Assembly: GCA_016870235.1 (NCBI GenBank)
Contig: VGCB01000175.1
Span: 1 to 6,260, forward strand
Direction: 5' to 3'
Origin: Actinomycetota bacterium
Lineage (GTDB): Bacteria; Actinomycetota; Thermoleophilia; Gaiellales; Gaiellaceae
DNA: 6,260 bases
In this document: in pieces, positions 1 through 6,260 of the stretch
Position numbering within the stretch: position 1 is the first letter of the stretch
Layout of the letters: every line of letters starts with the position of its first letter
Notes under the pieces: model-generated
What the model was told of the DNA's origin: nothing
Databases searched by the model: none
Seen by the model: only the letters and a program-made list of their open reading frames with translations
Translations under genes and position numbers: made by a program

Positions 1-1
1 C

Positions 2-424
2 CGCAAGGCCCTCGGAGAGGAGCTCGGCGCGGCCGGGGGCCTGGTCACCGGCAGCGACGACTACCCCGCCCAGCTCAAGAGCCTCACGGGATCGTTCGAC
101 CTCGTCGTCGACTCGATCGGCGGAGCGCTCTTCAAGGACCTCGTCCGCCTCGCCCGCCAGGGCGGGCGGATCGTGTCGTTCGGCGCGACCGCGGGCCCGG
201 TTCCCGAGCTCGTGCTGCCGACCGTGTTCCTCAAGCACGTCGACATCCTCGGCACCGCGATGGGCGACGCGAACGACTTCCGCGGGCTCCTCGACCTCGT
301 CGAGCGCCACCAGCTCCGGCCGGTCGTGGCGGCGACGTTCCCGCTCGAGCGCACCGTCGAGGCGCTCGAGCTGATGGAGTCCGGCGCCGCCATGGGCAAG
401 ATCGTGATCGAGATCGCCGCGTGA
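2..424 (+). CDS. Medium-chain dehydrogenase/quinone oxidoreductase family protein, 3' part (5' end outside window)
   Basis: The open frame runs in from the left edge and ends at TGA 422-424, giving the last 140 residues. The fragment matches the C-terminal half of zinc-binding alcohol dehydrogenase/quinone oxidoreductase (MDR) proteins. It starts in the Rossmann region (ALGEELGA, then FDLVVDSIGG) and continues with the typical QGGRIVSFGAT strand-turn after the nucleotide-binding domain. It ends with the usual MDR closing pattern: FPLERTVEALELMESGAAMGKIVIEI. Family members transfer hydride between NAD(P)H and carbonyls, quinones or enoyl groups in the cytoplasm. The catalytic N-terminal domain is missing, so whether it binds zinc and what its substrate is cannot be said. 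The stop overlaps the start of the methyltransferase gene, suggesting translational coupling. The family call is firm and the specific function unknown. Confidence 0.88.
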   Translation, partial: RKALGEELGAAGGLVTGSDDYPAQLKSLTGSFDLVVDSIGGALFKDLVRLARQGGRIVSFGATAGPVPELVLPTVFLKHVDILGTAMGDANDFRGLLDLVERHQLRPVVAATFPLERTVEALELMESGAAMGKIVIEIAA

Positions 425-1134
425 GCGCCGCCGACCGCCTCGAATCGCCGACGCGGTGGGAGCAGGTCGCCGAGCAGACGCGGTGGGGCCGCTACATCTC
501 CGACACCGAGCACCGCACGATCCTCGCGGGCGCGGCGCTCGCCGAGGCGAACGGAGGCGCGGGCACGGCCCTCGAGGTCGGCTGCGAGGCCGGGCGCTGG
601 TCGCTCCTCCTCGCCAGGCGCGGCTGGGAGCTGGTCTGCACCGACATCAGGCCCGAGAGCCTCGAGATCTGCCAGGAGCGGATCCCGGCGGCGCGCTGCG
701 TCCTCGTCGAAGAGGCAGACACGACCCTTCCCTGCGACACGGGCACCGTCGGCTTCCTCCTCTGCATCGAGGTCCCGGGCGTCCCCACGAGCGACTGGTT
801 CCTCGAGGAGGCAGCCCGCGTCCTGCGGCCGGGAGGGATCCTCGTCACGATCGCCTGGAACCGCAGCTCGCTCCGTGGCAGGTACGGCCACCGGAGCGCG
901 GTGCGGGCCGACACGTTCGACTTCTACGCGCGCACGTACCGCGACTGGCGCGCCGAGCTCCTCTCCGAGGGCCTTGCGGTCGTGCGGGAGGAGGGCTTCT
1001 GCTGGTTCCCGTTCCCGCGCGAGAGCGACTCGCGGCTCGTCCCGCATGCCGTCAGGATCGAGCGCCTGCTCGGGCTGCCGCGCCTGCCGGCGCTGAGCCC
1101 GTGGGTGATCGTGACGGCCGAGCGCCGGGCCTGA
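421..1134 (+). CDS. Class I SAM-dependent methyltransferase
   Basis: A 237-residue cytosolic protein with a Rossmann-type methyltransferase core. Motif I is ALEVGCEAGRWSLLLA at about residues 50-65. An acidic residue ending strand 2 (Asp75 in VCTDIRPESLEIC) should contact the SAM ribose. A strand-4 segment (VGFLLCIEVPG, 110-120) is followed by the common RVLRPGGILVTIAWN post-motif (133-147). The GTG start at 421 shares four bases (GTGA) with the upstream dehydrogenase stop, and GAG lies about eight bases upstream of it. Motif I is slightly unusual: Glu56 stands where the frequent GCGTG pattern has its middle glycine. The C-terminal part (WFPFPRESDSRL, then LLGLPRLPALSPWVIVTAERR) is probably a substrate lid, but I do not recognise the acceptor. 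Coupling to a dehydrogenase hints at a shared small-molecule pathway, which is inference only. It is the last gene before a convergent thiolase gene. Confidence 0.87.
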   Translation: MSAADRLESPTRWEQVAEQTRWGRYISDTEHRTILAGAALAEANGGAGTALEVGCEAGRWSLLLARRGWELVCTDIRPESLEICQERIPAARCVLVEEADTTLPCDTGTVGFLLCIEVPGVPTSDWFLEEAARVLRPGGILVTIAWNRSSLRGRYGHRSAVRADTFDFYARTYRDWRAELLSEGLAVVREEGFCWFPFPRESDSRLVPHAVRIERLLGLPRLPALSPWVIVTAERRA

Positions 1135-1154
1135 TCGCGCGCGACGGGAGGGCA

Positions 1155-1178
1155 GCCGTCCGGTCGAGGCCGGACGGC
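1155..1178 (+). terminator. GC-rich hairpin 21 bases after the methyltransferase stop, candidate terminator
   Basis: GCCGTCCGG (1155-1163) and CCGGACGGC (1170-1178) form a perfect 9-bp stem around a 6-base loop, TCGAGG. The position just after the methyltransferase stop fits a transcription end. No T-run follows, so a classical intrinsic terminator is not shown; hairpin-assisted termination without a U-tract is plausible in high-GC bacteria. The stem itself is certain, its function inferred. Confidence 0.5.
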
Positions 1179-1188
1179 GACCGGTCTC

Positions 1189-1240
1189 GTGCGGCGTCTC
1201 ACAACCTCAGACAGGAAACCGTAGTTGTGCGACGCCGCAC
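1189..1240. terminator. Strong stem-loop in the convergent gap (possible bidirectional terminator)
   Basis: GTGCGGCGTCTCACAAC (1189-1205) pairs with GTTGTGCGACGCCGCAC (1224-1240) over 17 positions with one mismatch, around an 18-base loop. It is the most stable local hairpin I see outside genes. It lies about 55 bases after the methyltransferase stop and about 73 bases past the thiolase stop, so transcripts from either side would form it. No T-run follows on either strand, so a terminator role is inferred. Confidence 0.45.
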
Positions 1241-1260
1241 TCCCATGCTTGCTTCTGAAA

Positions 1261-1313
1261 GTGCGGCCTCATGGGCGCCGGAGTTACCCGTCGAAGGTTG
1301 TGAGAGGCCGCGC
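1261..1313 (-). terminator. Stem-loop directly after the thiolase stop, candidate terminator
   Basis: GTGCGGCCTC (1261-1270) pairs with GAGGCCGCGC (1304-1313) at nine of ten positions plus one G-T, around a 33-base loop. Read on the minus strand, the stem begins at the last base of the thiolase stop codon and is followed by a short T-run (TTTC). That makes it a weak intrinsic-terminator candidate for the marR-thiolase transcript. The long loop and short T-run keep confidence low. Confidence 0.33.
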
Positions 1314-2488
1314 TAGGGCCGCTCGAACACGGCAGCCATGCCCTGGCCGCCGCCGATGCACATCGTCACCACACCGCACCGGCCGCCCGTGCGCTCGAGA
1401 TGGTGCATGAGCTTGACCGTGAGGATGCAGCCGGTCGCGCCGACCGGATGCCCGAAGGCGATGGCGCCCCCGAGGAGGTTCAGCTTGTCGTCGGGCACGC
1501 CGGCGTCGCGGACGACGGCGAGCGCCTGGGCCGCGAACGCCTCGTTGAGCTCGACGGCGTCGACGTCGTCCATCGTCAGACCGGCACGCTCGAGCGCCTT
1601 CGGGATCGAGAGCGCCGGCGCGTAGCCCATCACCTCCGGCTCGATCCCGGTCACCGCCCAGGAGCGGAGGACGAGGCGCGGCTCGAGGCTGCGGCGCTCG
1701 GCCTCGGACGCCGACATCAGGACGACCGCCGCGGCGCCGTCGTTGATGCCCGACGCGTTGCCGGCGGTGACCGAGCCGCCCTCCTTGAAGGCGGGCCTGA
1801 GCCCGGCGAGCTGATCGAGCGTCGTCGGACGCGGGTGCTCGTCGCGGGCGAACGGCTCCGTCGCCCGGGGCGCCGTGACAGGGACGATCTCGGCGTCGAA
1901 GTCGCCGCGCTCGATCGCGGCGGCGGCGCGCTCCTGGCTTCGCAGCGCGAAGCGATCCTGGTCCTCGCGCGTGACCCCGTAGCGATCCGCCACCTTCTCG
2001 GCGGTCATCCCCATCGGGTAGCGCCCGAACGGGTCGGTGACGAGCGAGAGCGTGCCGTCCACGAGCTGGCGCGGGCCGAGCCGCCAGCCGGAGCGGGCGT
2101 CGTAGTCGAGGAACGGCTGCCGGCTCATCGACTCGTTGCCGCCGGCGACGACGACCCGCGCCGAACCCGTCATCACCTGCTGCGCCCCGGTGACGATCGC
2201 CTGCAGCCCGGAGGAGCAGAGGCGGTTGACGTTCATCGCGGTCGAGGACGGCGGCAGGCCTGCCGCGAGCGCGCAGCGACGGGCGTTGTAGGCGTCGGGC
2301 CCGACCTGGCCGACCTGCCCCATCACGACCTCGTCGACCTCGTCTGCGGCCACGCCCGACCGCTCGAGCGCCTCGCGGATGCAGATGGCGCCGAGGTCGG
2401 ACGACTCGACGTCCTTCAGCGAGCCGCCGAACCTCCCGATCGCCGTCCGGACGCCGCCGACGAGGACGACGGGCTCGAGCATGGTCAT
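1313..2488 (-). CDS. Thiolase, acetyl-CoA C-acyltransferase family
   Basis: A 391-residue enzyme of full family length (about 390-395). Thiolases cleave 3-ketoacyl-CoA with CoA to acetyl-CoA plus a shortened acyl-CoA, or condense two acetyl-CoA. All catalytic elements are visible: nucleophile Cys91 in [13 protein letters not shown], the NEAFAAQAL motif (Asn316), His347 in [10 protein letters not shown], and the acid/base Cys377 in [11 protein letters not shown] near the C-terminus. The frame stays open further upstream, but the start chosen is ATG 2488-2486, because AAGGAG lies eight bases before it and the protein then opens with the normal thiolase N-terminus ([16 protein letters not shown]). 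A second ATG six bases downstream is possible. The gene follows marR by 46 bases on the same strand. Together with the divergent mutase and dehydrogenase, this suggests short-chain acyl-CoA breakdown. Chain-length preference cannot be read from sequence. Confidence 0.96.
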   Translation of the reverse strand: MTMLEPVVLVGGVRTAIGRFGGSLKDVESSDLGAICIREALERSGVAADEVDEVVMGQVGQVGPDAYNARRCALAAGLPPSSTAMNVNRLCSSGLQAIVTGAQQVMTGSARVVVAGGNESMSRQPFLDYDARSGWRLGPRQLVDGTLSLVTDPFGRYPMGMTAEKVADRYGVTREDQDRFALRSQERAAAAIERGDFDAEIVPVTAPRATEPFARDEHPRPTTLDQLAGLRPAFKEGGSVTAGNASGINDGAAAVVLMSASEAERRSLEPRLVLRSWAVTGIEPEVMGYAPALSIPKALERAGLTMDDVDAVELNEAFAAQALAVVRDAGVPDDKLNLLGGAIAFGHPVGATGCILTVKLMHHLERTGGRCGVVTMCIGGGQGMAAVFERP

Positions 2489-2496
2489 GCCTTCCT

Positions 2497-2502
2497 CTCC
2501 TT
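2497..2502 (-). promoter_or_regulatory. Ribosome binding site of the thiolase gene
   Basis: Minus-strand AAGGAG sits eight bases before the ATG at 2488. This is the best Shine-Dalgarno match I found in the window. It decides the thiolase start against the upstream open frame, which runs through the marR gene in another frame. Confidence 0.7.
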
Positions 2503-2534
2503 GCGGTTGCCGCGCCGGTGGTCGCCGCGGACGA

Positions 2535-3080
2535 TCATGCCCCACTCCCGGAGGCGGCGGGCCGGCGAGCCGGCAGCGCCTCGGAGAAGTCGCCGGCGTC
2601 GAGCCGGACGGCGCGGAGCAGCTCCGAGATCTCGTCGAGGGCGCCGTCGTCGAGCGGCCCCGTCCCGAAGCGCGCCTCGTTGAGGACGGCCGTCGCCCGA
2701 TCCGCGACCTCTCTCCCGGCCGCGGTGATCGCGGCAAGGGTCATCCGCCGGTCGGTCTCGTGCGGCACGCGCTGGACGTGGCCCGAGCGCTCGAGCGCGT
2801 CGACGATGCTCGTCACGCTCGTCGGGTGCACCTGGAGCCGCTCGCCGAGCTTCCCGAGCGGGAGCGACCCGGCGCGGCTGAGGTGGAGGAGCATCAGGGC
2901 CTCGTAGCGGGGGAACGTGAGATCGGACGGGGCGAGGAGGCCGTTGAGGCGCGCCATCAGGATCTGCTGGACGCGCATGACCGCCGTCACCGCAGCCATC
3001 GCCGGCCCGGGAGCGAGGCCCCAGCGATCCTCCCACTGCTGCCGCGCCGCGACGATCGGGTCGAAGTCGAGAGGGTTCAC
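2535..3080 (-). CDS. MarR-family transcriptional regulator
   Basis: A 181-residue winged-helix DNA-binding protein, slightly longer than the typical 140-160 because of N- and C-terminal tails. An N-terminal dimerisation helix spans about 25-50 ([20 protein letters not shown]). The winged-helix domain covers about 54-120: [14 protein letters not shown], then [30 protein letters not shown] containing the recognition helix, then the wing [19 protein letters not shown] with the conserved Asp110 and Arg112. A C-terminal dimer helix follows at 143-160. The start is GTG at 3080-3078, with GGAG nine bases upstream. The gene is 46 bases ahead of the thiolase on the same strand and divergent from the mutase gene. 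Many MarR proteins are repressors released by small ligands such as CoA thioesters. Regulating both flanking transcripts and itself is the natural inference, though the ligand is unknown. Confidence 0.92.
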   Translation of the reverse strand: MNPLDFDPIVAARQQWEDRWGLAPGPAMAAVTAVMRVQQILMARLNGLLAPSDLTFPRYEALMLLHLSRAGSLPLGKLGERLQVHPTSVTSIVDALERSGHVQRVPHETDRRMTLAAITAAGREVADRATAVLNEARFGTGPLDDGALDEISELLRAVRLDAGDFSEALPARRPAASGSGA

Positions 3081-3221
3081 GGGCGGCGACTCCGGGCGCG
3101 TGCCGCTGCTTGCGCGGCGCGCTCGACCCTGCGCTCATCACCTCTCGTGCGCCGCATTCCCCTCCTATACTATGTGATATCCCAACTATCCAGGTTCCAT
3201 CATTCCGGAAGCCGAGGTTCG
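3081..3221. promoter_or_regulatory. Divergent control region between marR and the mutase gene
   Basis: This 141-bp gap separates two divergent genes and contains the most AT-rich stretch of the window (about 3156-3204). On the plus strand TATACT (3166-3171) matches the -10 consensus at five of six positions, but no convincing -35 is seen 16-18 bases upstream. On the minus strand TGGATA (3192-3187) and TATAGG (3169-3164) are 17 bases apart and match -35 and -10 at four of six positions each. The two -10 candidates therefore overlap. The imperfect palindrome TGTGATATCCCA (3173-3184, five of six pairs) and the perfect palindrome TTCCGGAA (3203-3210) are possible operator sites for the MarR protein. 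Promoters and operator are inferred from position and motif only. Confidence 0.45.
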
Positions 3222-4880
<1,659 letters not shown>

Positions 4881-4896
4881 GGTCGGGCGGCCCGAG

Positions 4897-6075
4897 ATGA
4901 GCACGGTCTCCGCGCGGACGTTCGACTGGCCGCCTCTCGACGACGAGCAGCGCGAGCTCCTCTCCCTCGTCCGCACGATCGCGCAGGAGAAGGTGGCGCC
5001 GCGCGCGGCCGAGATCGACGAGTCGCACGAGTTCCCGTGGGACATCGTCGAGGTGTTCCGAGAGGCCGGCCTCTTCGGGCTCCTGTTCGAGGACGAGCAC
5101 GGCGGCACCGGCACCGGCACGATCCTCGCGTTCGCCGCGATCGAGGAGCTCTCGAAGGTGTGCGCGACGACCGGGCTCCTCCTCGCCGTGCAGGAGCTCG
5201 GCTCGCTCGGTCTCAAACTCGCCGGCTCGACCGAGCAGAAGGACCGCTACCTCCCGCTCCTCGCCTCCGGCGAGTGGCTCTGCGCGTACGCCCTCACGGA
5301 GTCCGAGTCCGGCTCCGACTCGGCGGCGATGCGCACGACCGCGCGCCGCGACGGCGACGACTACGTGCTCGACGGGTCGAAGCGGTTCATCACGAACGCG
5401 GGCGTGGCCAAGCTCTACACCGTCTTCGCCAAGACCGACCCCGGCGCGAAGCACAAGGGGATCAGCGCCTTCGTCGTCGAGGCGGACACGCCCGGCTTCG
5501 AGGTCGCGCGGCTCGAGCCGAAGATGGGCATCGCCGGCTCGACGACCGGGGAGCTGACGTTCGACGGCTGCCGCGTGCCGGCCGCCAACATGCTCGGCCC
5601 CGAGGGCTCGGGCTTCACGCTCGCGATGCGCGTCCTCGACCGCTCGCGCGGCGGCATCGCCGCCCAGGGCCTCGGGATCGCCGAGGGCGCGACTGCCTAC
5701 GCGCTCGAGTACGCGAAGAGCCGGGAGACGATGGGCCGCCCGATCGTGCAGCACCAGCTGATCGCCGCCAAGCTCGCCGAGATGTCGACGCAGTGCACCG
5801 CCGCCGCTGCGCTCCTCTACCGCTTCGCGCAGATGATCGACGCCGGCATCGAAGGGCCCGAGCTGACGATGGCGTCCGCCCAGGCCAAGCTCTTCTGCAC
5901 GGACGTCGCGATGGAGGTGACGACCGAGGCGGTGCAGGTGCTCGGCGGCTACGGGTACATCAAGGAGTATCCGGTCGAGCGCATGATGCGCGACGCGAAG
6001 ATCACGCAGATCTACGAGGGCACGAACGAGATCCAGCGCATCGTGATCGCGCGGGAGCTCGCGCGGACGACGTAG
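4897..6075 (+). CDS. Acyl-CoA dehydrogenase, short-chain (butyryl-CoA) type
   Basis: A 392-residue FAD flavoenzyme, slightly above the usual short-chain length of about 380 because of a short N-terminal tail. It introduces a trans-2 double bond into acyl-CoA and passes electrons to electron-transfer flavoprotein. The N-terminal helical domain spans about 15-125. The first signature is CAYALTESESGSDSAAM (129-145), with FITNAG (164-169) in the middle beta domain. The C-terminal helical domain carries QVLGGYGYIKEYPVERMMRDAKI (347-369). The catalytic base is Glu374 in QIYEGTNEIQR, the position used by short- and medium-chain enzymes; isovaleryl-CoA dehydrogenase lacks Glu there. The start is ATG 4897, 16 bases after the mutase stop, with only a distant GAGG upstream, so translational coupling is likely. 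The context suggests butyryl-CoA, though isobutyryl-CoA or another short branched substrate cannot be excluded. Confidence 0.95.
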   Translation: MSTVSARTFDWPPLDDEQRELLSLVRTIAQEKVAPRAAEIDESHEFPWDIVEVFREAGLFGLLFEDEHGGTGTGTILAFAAIEELSKVCATTGLLLAVQELGSLGLKLAGSTEQKDRYLPLLASGEWLCAYALTESESGSDSAAMRTTARRDGDDYVLDGSKRFITNAGVAKLYTVFAKTDPGAKHKGISAFVVEADTPGFEVARLEPKMGIAGSTTGELTFDGCRVPAANMLGPEGSGFTLAMRVLDRSRGGIAAQGLGIAEGATAYALEYAKSRETMGRPIVQHQLIAAKLAEMSTQCTAAAALLYRFAQMIDAGIEGPELTMASAQAKLFCTDVAMEVTTEAVQVLGGYGYIKEYPVERMMRDAKITQIYEGTNEIQRIVIARELARTT

Positions 6076-6131
6076 CCGGTCGTCGCGGCCTCCCGCCTCC
6101 CTTCCCTGCCCGACGGCAGCAGACGGCTACG
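6071..6131. terminator. Inverted repeats in the convergent gap after the dehydrogenase, candidate bidirectional terminator
   Basis: CGTAGCCG (6071-6078, including the dehydrogenase stop TAG) and CGGCTACG (6124-6131) are perfect 8-bp complements enclosing the gap between two converging genes. Inside, CTGCC (6106-6110) and GGCAG (6115-6119) make a small hairpin with a 4-base loop. GACGAC (6066-6071) and GTCGTC (6079-6084) form a competing stem. No T-run is present. The position between converging stops favours termination, but this is inferred from structure alone. Confidence 0.35.
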
Positions 6132-6133
6132 GA

Positions 6134-6260
6134 TCAGGCCGCTTCCGACTCGGGCCGCTCGAGCCGCTGGAGGCGCCAGTCGATCGACGACGCCATACGC
6201 TCGAGCGTGGTCAGGAGCGTGTCGCGCGCCGTGCTCGAGGCCGACTCCATCTCCTCCATG
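6134..6260 (-). CDS. Unidentified protein, C-terminal part (gene runs off the right edge)
   Basis: On the minus strand an open frame enters from the right edge and stops at TGA 6136-6134, giving 41 residues. Third codon positions are almost all G or C, as in the neighbouring genes, which supports real coding. The fragment contains STARDTLLTTLERM, followed by SSIDWRLQRLERPESEAA at the C-terminus. It looks helical and amphipathic, with alternating charged and hydrophobic residues. An ATG lies at 6259-6257, but nothing upstream of it is in view, so a tiny complete gene cannot be told from the tail of a longer one; the tail is more likely. No family is recognised. It converges on the dehydrogenase gene with a 58-base gap. 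Confidence 0.55.
   Translation of the reverse strand, partial: MEEMESASSTARDTLLTTLERMASSIDWRLQRLERPESEAA

Larger units (their letters stand above)
1189..1313. repeat. 125-bp element bounded by imperfect inverted repeats, with nested inverted copies (MITE-like, or a bidirectional terminator)
   Basis: The left end 1189-1215 and the reverse complement of the right end 1287-1313 match at 22 of 27 positions when aligned by eye. The best core is CTCACAACCT near the left end and AGGTTGTGAG near the right. Inside are a further full copy (GTTGTGCGACGCCGCAC, 1224-1240) and a half copy (GTGCGGCCTC, 1261-1270), so the unit occurs four times with alternating orientation. The right boundary coincides with the last base of the thiolase stop codon on the opposite strand. 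There is no open frame with coding character and no clear target-site duplication in the flanks. It may be a small non-autonomous mobile or intergenic repeat, a structured RNA, or a two-way terminator between converging genes. The repeat structure is directly visible; its identity is not. Confidence 0.6.

Noticed and set aside
1135..1312. Search for a tRNA or small protein gene in the larger intergenic gap
   Set aside because: The stems do not make a cloverleaf with a recognisable anticodon arm or T-loop, and the short open frames lack a ribosome binding site and a coding-type third-position bias.
1189..1313. Repeated units considered as a short CRISPR array
   Set aside because: The copies alternate in orientation, have unequal spacing (18, 20 and 33 bases) and differ in length, unlike CRISPR direct repeats.
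456..1316. 286-codon plus-strand frame overlapping the methyltransferase
   Set aside because: It is a shifted frame of the same strand, with an Arg/Gly/Ala-rich translation and no motifs; the methyltransferase frame carries the real signals.
1400..2683. 427-codon plus-strand open frame opposite the thiolase gene
   Set aside because: It is antisense to a complete thiolase gene. The translation is Arg- and Ala-rich with no recognisable fold and no ribosome binding site of note.
2489..2737. Upstream extension of the thiolase to position 2737
   Set aside because: It lies in another frame of the marR gene and adds sequence unlike any thiolase, while a good Shine-Dalgarno site supports the ATG at 2488.
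2379..3221. Possible N-terminal extension of the mutase to position 2379
   Set aside because: The extra 281 codons overlap the marR gene and the 5' end of the thiolase on the other strand and are compositionally shadow-like. The family N-terminus begins at the ATG at 3222.

Overview
The window is very GC-rich (roughly 70% by eye). Codons end almost always in G or C, and CTC is a favoured leucine codon. Together with GTG starts and the protein families present, this suggests a high-GC actinobacterium. A deep lineage such as Thermoleophilia is possible but cannot be settled from this sequence alone. No tRNA, rRNA, CRISPR array, transposase or phage gene is visible.

Layout, left to right. (1) The 3' end of a medium-chain (zinc-type) dehydrogenase/quinone oxidoreductase gene, + strand, cut by the window edge. 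It overlaps by four bases a class I SAM-dependent methyltransferase gene ending at 1134. (2) A convergent intergenic stretch (1135-1312) unusually rich in inverted repeats. It holds a 9-bp GC hairpin and then a roughly 125-bp element (1189-1313) whose ends are imperfect inverted repeats, with further inverted copies inside. (3) On the minus strand, a MarR-family regulator gene (3080-2535) followed 46 bases later by a thiolase gene (2488-1313), probably one transcript. (4) A 141-bp divergent control region (3081-3221) containing the window's most AT-rich stretch. (5) On the plus strand, a cobalamin-dependent acyl-CoA mutase large subunit (3222-4880) followed 16 bases later by an acyl-CoA dehydrogenase (4897-6075). 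(6) A short convergent gap with inverted repeats, then the 3' end of an unidentified minus-strand gene (6134 onward).

The central block reads as a short-chain acyl-CoA catabolism module. The mutase would usually be labelled methylmalonyl-CoA mutase, but its two substrate-specificity positions carry Phe82 and Gln200. In the family this pair marks isobutyryl-CoA mutase; methylmalonyl-CoA mutase has Tyr/Arg. The neighbours fit that reading: isobutyryl-CoA would be converted to n-butyryl-CoA by the mutase, oxidised to crotonyl-CoA by the short-chain-type dehydrogenase, and eventually cleaved as acetoacetyl-CoA by the thiolase. The MarR protein sits where it could control both divergent transcripts. 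The hydratase, the 3-hydroxyacyl-CoA dehydrogenase, the B12-binding small subunit and the mutase chaperone are not in this window. The pathway is inference; the gene families and key residues are read from the sequence.
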